From assembly GCF_001244995.1 (NCBI RefSeq), contig NZ_LN869529.1, positions 1,630,957 to 1,694,956 of the forward strand: 64,000 nt of DNA. Reading direction: 5' to 3'. This DNA is from Intestinimonas massiliensis (ex Afouda et al. 2020) (GTDB lineage: Bacteria > Bacillota > Clostridia > Oscillospirales > Oscillospiraceae). Shown here in pieces: positions 49,707 to 58,288 of the stretch. Under the pieces are notes generated by a model, which was not told the origin of the DNA, ran no database searches, and was given only the letters and a program-made list of their open reading frames with translations. The translations under genes and the position numbers were made by a program. The first letter of the stretch is position 1. Every line of letters starts with the position of its first letter.

Positions 49707-50567
49707 ATGGGAAAGGCCATCCGTCTCCGTGGTGAGTGCCAAAAGAATATCGTCAAGTTGCTGGACGGCTTGTGCGGCCGCTACTCCAGGTGGGAAGTGT
49801 GGCAGGACTTCATCATCATGTCCGCCATCAGCATTGCGAACGTCCTGGGCGGCCCTCACCGGGAGGCCCGGGAGCGGGAGTACACGAATCACGCCTCCCG
49901 GTATTCCCTGAAGGAGCTGGAGGTATTCGCGCAGATGCTGGCGGAGGTAGCCATGGAAATGGAGCGAGAGCCCGACCAAGACCTCCTCGGGGAGCTTTTT
50001 ATGGCCCTCGGCCTCAGCAACGAGTGGAAGGGTCAGTTCTTCACCCCGTACTCCGTGTGCCGGGCGATGTCCACCATGACCTACGGTGACGATTTCAAGG
50101 CGCGCATCGAGCAGAAGGGATGGGTGGCCGTCAATGATCCGGCCTGCGGGGCAGGGGCCCTGCTGATTGCCTTTGCAAACGAGTGCCGCCGCCCTGGCCA
50201 CGACATCAACTTCCAGACGTCGGTGCTGTTCGTGGCCCAAGACATCGACTTCCTGGCAGGGATGATGTGCTATATCCAGCTGAGCCTCATGGGCTGCCCT
50301 GGGTATGTGGTCATAGACGACAGTATCTCCCACCCCATAACAGGGATTGATCCTCATGGGCTCATTCCTCGCGACGGACCAAACGTCTGGTACACGCCCA
50401 TGTACTTCCGGGACGTTTGGCACTGGCGCCGGCTGTGGGTGCAGATGGATCGCGTATTGTTCACGGCGGCTCCGAAAGGCCAGGCGGAAACGCTGGCCCC
50501 GGAGCCGCCAGGCACAAATGGGCCTACATTGTCCGAGGGCAAGGGCGGCCAGCTGACACTGTTTTGA
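49707..50567 (+). CDS. N-6 adenine DNA methylase-like protein without NPPY motif
   Basis: The 286-residue protein has the HsdM-like entry KGQFFTPYSVCRAM and SAM-binding motif DPACGAGALLIAFA (about 144-157), plus QDIDFLAGMMCYIQLSLMG. The expected NPPY/F catalytic motif of N6 adenine methylases is not seen; the aligned zone reads CPGYVVIDDSISHP. Either this family uses another residue or it binds SAM without methylating. It lies among replication genes with no restriction enzyme beside it, so an anti-restriction or regulatory role is likely. Confidence 0.75.
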   Translation: MGKAIRLRGECQKNIVKLLDGLCGRYSRWEVWQDFIIMSAISIANVLGGPHREAREREYTNHASRYSLKELEVFAQMLAEVAMEMEREPDQDLLGELFMALGLSNEWKGQFFTPYSVCRAMSTMTYGDDFKARIEQKGWVAVNDPACGAGALLIAFANECRRPGHDINFQTSVLFVAQDIDFLAGMMCYIQLSLMGCPGYVVIDDSISHPITGIDPHGLIPRDGPNVWYTPMYFRDVWHWRRLWVQMDRVLFTAAPKGQAETLAPEPPGTNGPTLSEGKGGQLTLF

Positions 50568-50581
50568 TGGGAGGGGAGAAA

Positions 50582-51772
50582 ATGCGCGTATCGCCGCCGC
50601 TTGGGAAAAGGACATGGACGGCGGAGGAAGAAAACTACCTCCGGGAGAGCTGGGGTACCGTGACGGTCGATGGAATCTGCCGCCACTTGAACCGCACAAA
50701 AAACGCTATCATGGTAAGGGTAAACCGGCTGGGGCTTCCGCCCTACCTGGAGAGTGGAGAATACATCACCCTGCACCAACTGTCACGCGCACTTGGCTTC
50801 GGGGCATCATCGGATAAGTATTTCATGAAAAGCTGGGTGGAAAACCGGGGCTTCCCCCTGCACTACAAGCGGCGGGGAGCATCGACGATCCGTGTGGTCT
50901 ACCTGGGTGAATTCTGGGCGTGGGCCGAGAAAAACCGCTCTTTCCTGGATTTCTCCAAAATGGAGCCCCTGGCACTGGGGGAGGAACCAGACTGGCTGCC
51001 GGGGCAGCGCCGAAAAGATTATGAGGCCTATGCGCTTCAGAGAAAGGACGCATGGACACCGACAGAGGACTCCCGCCTAAAAATGCTGGTCAGCCTGCAC
51101 AAGTATTCGTGGGCCGAAATTTCCGACATGATGCACCGCTCCCATGGAGCGATTTCCCGCCGTTGCCGCGACCTTGGTATCAAAGACCGGCCTGTGGCTA
51201 TGGAGTTGACCGGGAAGCGCGGGACATGGTCACCGGAGGACTTTGAGGCACTGGTTGACGGTATTCGCAATGGCGACAGCTACGCCGCCATCGGGAAGGC
51301 CGTAGGCCGGTCGGAGAAATGTGTCCGCTCCAAGGTCTACAACGACTACCTGACCGAAAACATGGACAAGGTGCGTGAAATGCTCGGCGACGGACCCTGG
51401 GGATCCGGAGCCCCGGAGATGGACGTCAAGCACGGCTTCTATATCTCGCGCACCAGACAGCAGGTCCGGCGCGACCTCTCCACGCTGGCGGCACTGCTCC
51501 GCAAGAGGATGAACGACCTCGGGTATGACCCCTACTGGCAGCGGTTTATGTGCATGAACTGGGATGACTTCGACGGATGCGCCGCCGGGTGCAAGGACTG
51601 CGATTCCTGCACAGAGTTCCGCCGCATACCCCCGCAATACTGCGCCCGCTGCGGGGCTACCTTCTATGAGCGCAAGGAAAATCGCTTCTGCTTGGCCTGC
51701 CGCACGGCCAGGAAGAAACAGGCTCAGCGCCGGTGGTGCCGCATGAACGGATATACCCGAAAGGAGGTGTGA
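50582..51772 (+). CDS. Phage DNA-binding protein with three Myb/SANT-like repeats and zinc fingers
   Basis: The 396-residue protein has three SANT/Myb-like helix-turn-helix units: 10-52 (RTWTAEEENYLRESW...NRTKNAIMVRV), 157-200 (AWTPTEDSRLKMLV...HRSHGAISRRC) and 214-257 (GTWSPEDFEALVDG...GRSEKCVRSKV). A Cys cluster CAAGCKDCDSC (333-343) and CARCGATFY...CLAC (354-373) follow, likely zinc-binding. It follows the methylase gene and may organise or regulate phage DNA. The triple repeat layout is unusual for a phage. Confidence 0.75.
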   Translation: MRVSPPLGKRTWTAEEENYLRESWGTVTVDGICRHLNRTKNAIMVRVNRLGLPPYLESGEYITLHQLSRALGFGASSDKYFMKSWVENRGFPLHYKRRGASTIRVVYLGEFWAWAEKNRSFLDFSKMEPLALGEEPDWLPGQRRKDYEAYALQRKDAWTPTEDSRLKMLVSLHKYSWAEISDMMHRSHGAISRRCRDLGIKDRPVAMELTGKRGTWSPEDFEALVDGIRNGDSYAAIGKAVGRSEKCVRSKVYNDYLTENMDKVREMLGDGPWGSGAPEMDVKHGFYISRTRQQVRRDLSTLAALLRKRMNDLGYDPYWQRFMCMNWDDFDGCAAGCKDCDSCTEFRRIPPQYCARCGATFYERKENRFCLACRTARKKQAQRRWCRMNGYTRKEV

Positions 51773-51773
51773 G

Positions 51774-51962
51774 ATGTTCTTCCTGGAGAGAAAAGAGCCG
51801 GTCGCCATGTCGAATGTCCTCGGCAACACCAGCCAGCCGGTCCATACATACCGATGGAAAGCGATATACACCTGCCCGGAGCGGTGGCCCTTGGAGGCGC
51901 TTCTCCGGCACATGGACCCCGAGACGCACCGTATCACATCAAATTCCCCGGCCGAGGGATAA
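51774..51962 (+). CDS. Small phage protein of unknown function
   Basis: This 62-residue protein (ERKEPVAMSNVLGNTSQPVH, then HTYRWKAIYTCPERWPLEAL) has an excellent site AAAGGAGGTGTGAG before its ATG, one base after the previous stop. No family is recognised. Confidence 0.6.
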   Translation: MFFLERKEPVAMSNVLGNTSQPVHTYRWKAIYTCPERWPLEALLRHMDPETHRITSNSPAEG

Positions 51963-51984
51963 GCCGGCCACGAAAGGAGCTTGT

Positions 51985-53559
51985 ATGAAAAAATCAATCA
52001 ATGACCGCTGCCCACTGCAGGTCGAGTGCGAGCGGAAAAAATGTGAGTATGTCCGAAAGGAGTTGGAGTGCCCATACTACTCAGCGAACGCCCGCAAAGG
52101 CTACTACATCGACGACCAGGAGGAGATCCGTGACCGGCGGGATCGGGAGCGGATGGACGAAGCCCTCCTTGCTTCGCTGGGCGACGATGACGATGACGAC
52201 ACCTCCGACGGCGGCCTGGTCTACATCCCCGTCGAACAACTTTATCCTCACCCCGACAACCCCCGGAAAGACCTGGGCGACCTGACCGAGCTGGCCGACA
52301 GCATCAAGGCCAACGGTGTCCTCCAGAATTTGACCGTTGTCCCCCGCACCGTGACCGGGGAAATCACGGGAGAAACCTGGCAGAAGGGCTATACCGTGGT
52401 CATCGGCCACCGCCGGCTCGCAGCCTCGAAGCTGGCCGGGCTGAAAGAGCTGCCCTGCGTCATCACCGATATGGACCTTCGGAGCCAGGTGCAGACCATG
52501 CTCATGGAGAACATTCAGCGGGCCGACCTCACCCTTTACGAGCAGGCCCAGGGCTTCCAGATGATGCTCGACCTGGGGGACAGCATTGACGAGATCGCCC
52601 GGAAGTCCGGCTTCTCCCAGACGACCGTGCGGCGCAGGGTGAAGCTACTGGAGCTCGACCAGGAGAAATTCAAGGCTTCCGTGAGTCGTGGTGCCAACCT
52701 CATGGATTACATGGAGCTGGACAAGATCGACGACCCGGAGCTGAAGAATGAGGTCCTGGAGGCCATCGGCACCAACAACTTCCGGCAGAAGCTGGCCAGC
52801 GCCATCGAGACAGAGAAAAGCCGCAAGCTCATCGCGGAGCGGGTGCAGGCCCTTTCCGCCTTTGCGACTCAGGTTGAGAAGGTGGACCACTCCACCATGC
52901 GGTATGTGCGGAATTACGGCACCTGGAACAAGAAAGACGAGGTGACGCGCCCCGATGACGCGGACACCGTAGCTTACTTCTTCTGTGTGGGAATGCACCA
53001 GGTAGACCTTTATCGCCAGATCGTTGAGGAGCCGGAGGACACAGAGGCGGCGGCCCAGGCGGAGCGAATCAAGGCAGAGCTGGAGCGCCGGCACGCAGAG
53101 CTTGAAACTATCTCCAGGGCAGCATACCAGGCCCGATACGCATTCATCAAGGACTTTTCGGCGGCGAAAAAGAACGTGGCGACTGTCTGCCGGTTTGTTG
53201 CTGGGATGCTCCTCCGGGGCCACGATGATCCCGACGACGCCATGATGTCCGAGCTCTTGGGCATTGGCATTGATACCGAGAACGATGAAATCGACATCCC
53301 GGCCTTTGATGAACGGTCGAAAGAAAGCCCGGAATACGCTCTTCTGGCTACCGCCTACGCGTCCTTTGACGACGAGAGAGTAAATTATTTCTGGTGGCGC
53401 TGGGACTCCGCGAAGCACAGCATGGCCTGCGCCTACCAGGAAAACGAAAGCCTGGACTTCCTGTATAAGATTCTCACCGAGCTCGGATATGAGATGTCCG
53501 ACGAAGAAAAAGCCCTCCAGGACGGCACCCATGAGCTGTTCCAGGAGGTGGACGGATGA
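51985..53559 (+). CDS. ParB-family protein with N-terminal Cys cluster
   Basis: In this 524-residue protein the N-terminus holds CPLQVECERKKCEYVRKELE with a fourth Cys in CPYYS, a probable zinc site. The ParB/Spo0J core covers about 75-250: IPVEQLYPHPDNPRKDLGDL, VVIGHRRLAASKLAG (box with CTP/nuclease-type Arg) and ENIQRADLTLYEQAQGF. A helix-turn-helix IARKSGFSQTTVRRRVKLLE follows. A long C-terminal helical region of about 270 residues is unlike partition ParB. It may segregate an episomal form, regulate genes, or act as a nuclease. Confidence 0.85.
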   Translation: MKKSINDRCPLQVECERKKCEYVRKELECPYYSANARKGYYIDDQEEIRDRRDRERMDEALLASLGDDDDDDTSDGGLVYIPVEQLYPHPDNPRKDLGDLTELADSIKANGVLQNLTVVPRTVTGEITGETWQKGYTVVIGHRRLAASKLAGLKELPCVITDMDLRSQVQTMLMENIQRADLTLYEQAQGFQMMLDLGDSIDEIARKSGFSQTTVRRRVKLLELDQEKFKASVSRGANLMDYMELDKIDDPELKNEVLEAIGTNNFRQKLASAIETEKSRKLIAERVQALSAFATQVEKVDHSTMRYVRNYGTWNKKDEVTRPDDADTVAYFFCVGMHQVDLYRQIVEEPEDTEAAAQAERIKAELERRHAELETISRAAYQARYAFIKDFSAAKKNVATVCRFVAGMLLRGHDDPDDAMMSELLGIGIDTENDEIDIPAFDERSKESPEYALLATAYASFDDERVNYFWWRWDSAKHSMACAYQENESLDFLYKILTELGYEMSDEEKALQDGTHELFQEVDG

Positions 53560-54002
53560 AGGCCCTCACCATTTGGCAGCCCTGGGCCTCACTGCTGGTG
53601 TCCGGCCAGAAGAAATACGAAACCCGGAGCTGGGCCACCGCCTACCGAGGCCCCATAGCCATTCACGCCGCCATGCGGCCGGTGCGTCGAACTATCGACG
53701 CGCTGGCCGCCGACAAGGAAGGGAGCGGGTGGAATGTGCTGGAGCGGCTGGACGGCCTCTTCATCCGGCCTGGGGCGCTTGACCAGTTACCTACCGGGGC
53801 CATCGTCGGAAAGGCGATTCTGACCCGTTGCAATCTGATTACAGAGGACTTCCGGGCGAAGCTGTCGCCCCAGGAGTTGGACCTGGGTGACTTTTCGATT
53901 GGCCGGTATGCGTGGGAGTTTCATGTGATGGTCCCAGTGGACCCGCCGGTGAAAGCCTCCGGGAGGCAAGGACTCTGGACTTGGGAGGGAAGCCTGGAAT
54001 GA
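53556..54002 (+). CDS. ASCH-domain protein
   Basis: The 148-residue protein starts MKALTIWQPWASLLVSGQKK and YETRSWATAYRGPIAIHAAM, the standard signature of phage ASCH domains. These bind RNA and some cleave RNA or modified nucleosides. It overlaps the ParB gene by four bases. The role in the phage is not established; regulation of translation or RNA turnover is possible. Confidence 0.85.
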   Translation: MKALTIWQPWASLLVSGQKKYETRSWATAYRGPIAIHAAMRPVRRTIDALAADKEGSGWNVLERLDGLFIRPGALDQLPTGAIVGKAILTRCNLITEDFRAKLSPQELDLGDFSIGRYAWEFHVMVPVDPPVKASGRQGLWTWEGSLE

Positions 54003-54247
54003 AGAAAAAGCGAGCGAGATCCCAGCCGGTATCGGGGCGCACCGCCCCGGCGCCGGCGCCGGCGACCGGCGGCCGCGTCCAGGTGGGCGATGTAGTCTAC
54101 CGCAAGCCCATCTCTTTTTCGGATAGCGACGCCAAGAACGCCCAGACGATGCGCGGGACGGTGGTCTGGGTACACCCGGCCGGCCGCTTCCATGTGGTCG
54201 AATTTGAGAAGGGTGTTCGGGAAAGCTTCATGGGGGTAAAAGGTTGA
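53999..54247 (+). CDS. Small basic phage protein
   Basis: The 82-residue protein has a basic N-terminus and a Pro/Ala tract (SGRTAPAPAPATGG). A small beta-rich part (VQVGDVVYRKPISFSD, then MRGTVVWVHPAGRFHVVEFE) resembles a KOW/SH3-like barrel. It overlaps both neighbours by four bases. No family assigned. Confidence 0.6.
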   Translation: MKKKRARSQPVSGRTAPAPAPATGGRVQVGDVVYRKPISFSDSDAKNAQTMRGTVVWVHPAGRFHVVEFEKGVRESFMGVKG

Positions 54248-55047
54248 ATGCTGTAATCAAATACCCTGGAGCAAAGTGGTCACTGGCCGAATGGATAATT
54301 GGACACTTTCCGCCGCACCACAGCTATTTGGAGCCCTTCTTTGGGAGCGGAGCAGTACTGTTCACAAAACAGAGGTCCAACATAGAGACGGTGAATGACC
54401 TGGATGGGAATGTAGTCAATTTATTTAACTGGATTAGAAACGACCCGGAGCGGCTGGCCCGTGCGATTTATTGGACGCCCTACGCCAGAGATGTTTACGA
54501 CCGCGCGTGGGCCGCGCAACACACAGAAACTGACCCATTTCAGCGCGCAGTAGACTTTTATGTCAGAATGATGATGGGACATGGTTTCCGCACAACCGGC
54601 GAAAAAGTGGGGTGGAAAAACGACGTGCAGGGCCGCGAGGCCGCCTACGCTGCAGGTTACTGGTGCAAAACGCCGGAGGTTGTCTATCAAGCCGCAGAGC
54701 GACTTCGGGGCGTTCAAATCGAAAACAGGCCGGCCGTAGAGCTGATACGCCGGTTCAATTTTCCAAATGTGCTGATTTACGCCGATCCTCCTTATCTACT
54801 GGAGACACGGCACGGAAAGCAATATCGGTGCGAGATGTCCAAAAAAGACCACGTTGACCTACTGGATGCTCTAAAAGCGCATCGCGGGCCGGTAATCCTC
54901 TCCGGATATGAAAGCGACCTCTACGACGATGCGCTGACAGGCTGGTACCGAGATGAAGCAACAGCCATTGCCCAGACCGCGACGAAACGAAAGGAAGTCC
55001 TGTGGATGAACTTTGAACCACAAGGAATCCAAGAAAGAATGTTTTAA
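54244..55047 (+). CDS. D12-class DNA adenine methyltransferase (Dam-like)
   Basis: The 267-residue enzyme has the motif I region KYPGAKWSLAEWIIGHFP and FFGSGAVLF, and the catalytic DPPY in IYADPPYLLETRHG (about 176-189). These are hallmarks of D12-class adenine methylases. A TTG start overlaps the previous stop by four bases. Its codon choice is clearly less GC-rich than its neighbours (many A/T third bases), pointing to recent acquisition within the phage. It probably protects phage DNA from restriction. Confidence 0.92.
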   Translation: MNAVIKYPGAKWSLAEWIIGHFPPHHSYLEPFFGSGAVLFTKQRSNIETVNDLDGNVVNLFNWIRNDPERLARAIYWTPYARDVYDRAWAAQHTETDPFQRAVDFYVRMMMGHGFRTTGEKVGWKNDVQGREAAYAAGYWCKTPEVVYQAAERLRGVQIENRPAVELIRRFNFPNVLIYADPPYLLETRHGKQYRCEMSKKDHVDLLDALKAHRGPVILSGYESDLYDDALTGWYRDEATAIAQTATKRKEVLWMNFEPQGIQERMF

Positions 55048-55062
55048 GAGATGGGGGCACCT

Positions 55063-55263
55063 ATGTTGATTATCACCATTGAGGTCAATGCCAGGCCCGG
55101 ACAGGCCATCGGTATCAAGGAGGATCTGGCTCTCTACCTGGAGCGGTACGGGGACGCCCGGGTGGTCTCCGTTGAAGAAGCTCCGCAAAGGCAGATGGAA
55201 CAGATGATGATAGGGGGAGGTGTGCACCGTGAGGAAAAGCGTGTGTCGAGGGTGCGGCGCTGA
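55063..55263 (+). CDS. Small phage protein of unknown function
   Basis: This protein of about 66 residues starts MLIITIEVNARPGQAIGIKE and ends in a basic tail. The ATG at 55063 is preferred over that at 55051 on sequence grounds, though the ribosome site is weak for both. It overlaps the following gene by 35 bases. It may be a small partner of the adenine methylase; that is a guess from position. Confidence 0.5.
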   Translation: MLIITIEVNARPGQAIGIKEDLALYLERYGDARVVSVEEAPQRQMEQMMIGGGVHREEKRVSRVRR

Positions 55264-55480
55264 GATCATTTGGGTGAAAACCGAGTCGGGAAAGAGTATG
55301 CCGTGCAATCCGCGACTGGTTCCGTTCTGGGCCAGACCCGGGGCTCCGGGAAAGGTCGTTACCATGCGAGGAAAGGTGATGAGCTGCGACTTCGCCGGAG
55401 AAAGGGATCAACTGACGGATTTCGGCTATGTGTCCCATTTCAGCACCTGCCCGCAGGCGGGGAAGTTCAAGCGCAAGTGA
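55229..55480 (+). CDS. Small Cys-containing phage protein
   Basis: The 83-residue protein starts MRKSVCRGCGAEIIWVKTES and has a single early CxxC pair plus a late Cys in HFSTCPQAGKF, a zinc-ribbon-like layout common in phage proteins. A GTG at 55229 follows GGGGGAGG at a good distance. It precedes the late-regulator gene. Confidence 0.65.
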   Translation: MRKSVCRGCGAEIIWVKTESGKSMPCNPRLVPFWARPGAPGKVVTMRGKVMSCDFAGERDQLTDFGYVSHFSTCPQAGKFKRK

Positions 55481-55502
55481 CCAAAACAGGGGGTGAGCCA
55501 AT

Positions 55503-55895
55503 ATGACGCTACAAGAGTTGTCCCAGTACTATAAGTTGCGCGAGCGGCTGAAAAGGGACGAAGAAATCCTGCAATCCCTACGAGCCGCGGCTTGCCCCGG
55601 AGCGCAGAATTTGAGCGGGATGCCACACGCGCCGGGCGTTCGGGACAAGGTGGGCGACCTGGCTGTTGAGATCGCCGATATGACGGAACGAATCCGGTAT
55701 CTCAAAGAGGAGATCGACCGGGCAGAGGCGGCCGTCACAGAATTTGTGGAGAATATCGAGAACGACCAGACGCGGATGATTTTCAGGCTCCGCTTCCTCC
55801 GCTGCCTGACTTGGGGAGAGGTCGCGGCCGTCATCGGTGGGCGCAATACCGAAGATGGCGTGAAGTCAGCCTGCTACCGATACCTCTCTTCCTGA
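55503..55895 (+). CDS. ArpU/DUF1492-like late transcription regulator
   Basis: The 130-residue protein has a long coiled-coil-like first part (residues 1-85). The C-terminal sigma-region-4-like helix-turn-helix is QTRMIFRLRFLRCLTWGEVA then AVIGGRNTEDGVKSACYRYL. This matches DUF1492/ArpU phage late regulators, which switch on morphogenesis genes. GGGGGTG precedes the ATG. It is the last gene before a terminator and the cargo block. Confidence 0.83.
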   Translation: MTLQELSQYYKLRERLKRDEEILQSLRAAACPGAQNLSGMPHAPGVRDKVGDLAVEIADMTERIRYLKEEIDRAEAAVTEFVENIENDQTRMIFRLRFLRCLTWGEVAAVIGGRNTEDGVKSACYRYLSS

Positions 55896-55981
55896 GAAGT
55901 TGCAACGGCATGACGCGGCGCGACGCTTGCAAACGCCCCGTACATACGATATGCTTAAACTCGTAAAATCCTATCAAGCCA

Positions 55982-56014
55982 GGCGGCCCTTCTTCGGAGG
56001 GGCCGCCATTCTTT
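55982..56014 (+). terminator. Terminator after the late-regulator gene
   Basis: An 8-bp stem GGCGGCCC / GGGCCGCC around a CTTCGG-containing loop is followed by ATTCTTTT. It separates the early operon from the symporter/PP-loop/ParB block. In 55896-56123 no other firm gene is seen; a TTG-led frame near 56027 after AAAGGAGG is uncertain. Confidence 0.8.
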
Positions 56015-56123
56015 TGGGAAAGGAGGTTGAGGCCGCCGCGTTACTCCTTGCGCGTCGGTCATGCGCCGGGCTTCGTGTTCGCCAGCACGGGCAGCGGCGA
56101 CGCCAAAAAAGGAGAAAAGCAAA

Positions 56124-57509
56124 ATGTTCGGAATCATTGTCCTGGCCGTCTATGCGGCGCTGATGATCGGCGTCACGCTGATTTTCACCCGTAGGGCGAC
56201 CAGCTCAGAGAGCTTTCATGTGGCAGACCGGCGAATCTGTGCTCCCGTCGCAGCTATGAGTATCGCTGCGACCTGGATCTGGGCGCCGTCTCTGTTCACG
56301 TCATCGGAAATGGCGTACACAAAAGGCGTTCCAGGAATGTTTTGGTTCCTGGTGCCGAATGTGCTGTGCCTCATCATCTTCATTCCCTTTGCCAAGAAGA
56401 TCCGCCGCCAATACCCGGAGGGCATCACCCTCACCGGCTACATGGCCGAGCGGTACCGCTCCCCGAGGGTAAAGGGCGTCTACTCCTTCCAGCTGGGCGC
56501 GCTGGCCGTCCTCTCGACGGCCGTGCAGCTGCTCGCCGGCGGGAAGACGCTGGCCCTCCTCACGGGCCTGCCCTTCTGGAGCATGACGCTGGCCCTGGCC
56601 GCCATCGCCTATTCCTACTCCCGCTTCTCCGGTATCAAGGCGTCGGTGGCCACGGACGTCGTCCAGCTGGGCATCATCCTCTTGGGCGGTGCGCTCCTGG
56701 TATCCCTGGGCCTCCGGCTGACCGGCGGCCTGGAGACAGTGCGGGCCGGGCTGGGCTCTGTCAGCGGGGAGTACACCTCCCTGACCTCGGCCTCCGGCGT
56801 CGAGGTGCTGCTGAGCTTCGGCCTCCCAACGGCGGTCGGCCTCATCTCTGGTCCGTTCGGCGACCAGTGCTTTTGGCAGCGGGCCTTCTCCATCCGGGAG
56901 GACCGCATCGGCCGCTCGTTCTTCGTCGCGGCGCTGCTGTTCGCCCTTGTCCCCATCGCCATGGGCACGGTAGGCTTCCTGGCCGCCGGCTCCGGCTTCC
57001 AGGCGGCAGACGCCGGCATGGTGAACTTCGAGTTTGTCATGTCGCTGCTCCCGGCCTGGGTGCTGGTGCCCTTCCTGTTCATGGTCATCTCCGGCTTGCT
57101 CTCCACGGTGGACAGCAACCTGTGCGCCGCGGCGTCCCTCACGACAGACTGGATGACCGGCGAGGGGGCCGACAACATCCGCGCCTCCCGGCGCGTCATG
57201 CTGGCCCTGCTGCTGGTGAGCATTCTGATCGCCAACATCCCGGGGCTGACCGTGACGCACCTGTTCCTGTTCTACGGCACCCTGCGGGCCTCCACGCTGC
57301 TCCCCACGGTGATGACGCTGCTGGGGAAGAAGCTCTCCGCCGGCGGCGTGTTCGCCGGCGTCCTCACCGCGCTGTGCGTCGGGCTCCCCATCTTTGCCTA
57401 CGGCAACATCGCGGGCATTCCGGCCCTCAAAACGGCCGGCAGCCTGACGACCGTGCTGTCGAGCGGCGTCGTGGCCGTCATCGCCTCCAGAAAGGCGGTG
57501 AGGACATGA
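56124..57509 (+). CDS. SSS-family sodium:solute symporter carried by the prophage
   Basis: The 461-residue carrier has about 13 hydrophobic segments. SSS features include the N-terminal FTRRATSSESFHVADRRICA loop, AATWIWAPSLFTSSEMAYTK and VISGLLSTVDSNLCAAASLT with the sodium-site Ser/Thr residues. AAAAAGGAG precedes the ATG, and the stop overlaps the next gene by four bases. Such carriers normally import amino acids, sugars or bases; they are very rare in phages. Tight coupling to PP-loop and ParB-like genes suggests a supply role for that system. Confidence 0.85.
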   Translation: MFGIIVLAVYAALMIGVTLIFTRRATSSESFHVADRRICAPVAAMSIAATWIWAPSLFTSSEMAYTKGVPGMFWFLVPNVLCLIIFIPFAKKIRRQYPEGITLTGYMAERYRSPRVKGVYSFQLGALAVLSTAVQLLAGGKTLALLTGLPFWSMTLALAAIAYSYSRFSGIKASVATDVVQLGIILLGGALLVSLGLRLTGGLETVRAGLGSVSGEYTSLTSASGVEVLLSFGLPTAVGLISGPFGDQCFWQRAFSIREDRIGRSFFVAALLFALVPIAMGTVGFLAAGSGFQAADAGMVNFEFVMSLLPAWVLVPFLFMVISGLLSTVDSNLCAAASLTTDWMTGEGADNIRASRRVMLALLLVSILIANIPGLTVTHLFLFYGTLRASTLLPTVMTLLGKKLSAGGVFAGVLTALCVGLPIFAYGNIAGIPALKTAGSLTTVLSSGVVAVIASRKAVRT

Positions 57510-58288
57510 GCCTGGGTAGGAAACAACGCATCACCAATGAAGCCTGGCTGGAGGCCGTTGCAACCGTCGAGAGCGCGGTTTCCGAGGCGGCCCTGGGCGA
57601 ACTTGTGGCCGCGACCATCGAGGACATCAAGGCCAAGACAGCGGGCAAAAAGGCGGCCTATGCCTGGAGCGGTGGTAAGGACAGTATTGTCCTTGGCAAG
57701 CTCTGCGAGGCCGCCGGCGTGGTCGACAGCATGATCGGCGTGTGCGACCTGGAGTACCCGGCCTTTGCCGCTTGGATCGAGGCCAATAAGCCGGAGGGCT
57801 GCGAGGTCATCAACACGCACCAGGGGCTCGACTGGCTGGCCAGACACCCGGAGATGCTGTTCCCGCAGAACTCGGCCGCGGCCGGCCGGTGGTTTTCCAT
57901 CGTGCAACACCGGGCCCAGCGCATCTATGCCAAGGCCCACGGCCTCGACCTCATCATCCTGGGCCGCCGCCGTGCGGACGGGAACTATGTGGGTCGCGGC
58001 ACCAACATCTACACCGACGGCAAGGGCGTCACCCGCTTCAGCCCGCTCGCGGCCTGGAGCCATGAGCACGTCCTGGCCTATATCCATTACCACCAGCTCC
58101 CGCTCCCGCCCATCTACGGGTGGAAGAACGGCTACCTCTGCGGTACGCACCCCTGGCCCGCCCGGCAGTGGACGGGCGGCACCGAAAACGGCTGGCGCGA
58201 AATCTACGACATCGACCCCTCCATCGTCATTGAGGCGGCGGAGAAGATCGAGAGCGCCCGGGCCTTCCTGAAGGGGGTGCGGGCATGA
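57506..58288 (+). CDS. PAPS-reductase-like PP-loop protein, copy 1
   Basis: The 260-residue protein of the adenine nucleotide alpha-hydrolase/PAPS-reductase fold has the PP-loop motif AYAWSGGKDSIVLGKL (SGGKDS at 55-60) and GLDLIILGRRRADGNYVGRG. A Cys is in GYLCGTHPWPARQWTGG. It lacks the usual Cys-Gly-Ile-His reductase end, so it is probably not a sulphate reductase and may adenylate or thiolate a substrate. ATGA overlaps with the symporter gene before it and the ParB-like gene after it. Confidence 0.82.
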   Translation: MSLGRKQRITNEAWLEAVATVESAVSEAALGELVAATIEDIKAKTAGKKAAYAWSGGKDSIVLGKLCEAAGVVDSMIGVCDLEYPAFAAWIEANKPEGCEVINTHQGLDWLARHPEMLFPQNSAAAGRWFSIVQHRAQRIYAKAHGLDLIILGRRRADGNYVGRGTNIYTDGKGVTRFSPLAAWSHEHVLAYIHYHQLPLPPIYGWKNGYLCGTHPWPARQWTGGTENGWREIYDIDPSIVIEAAEKIESARAFLKGVRA

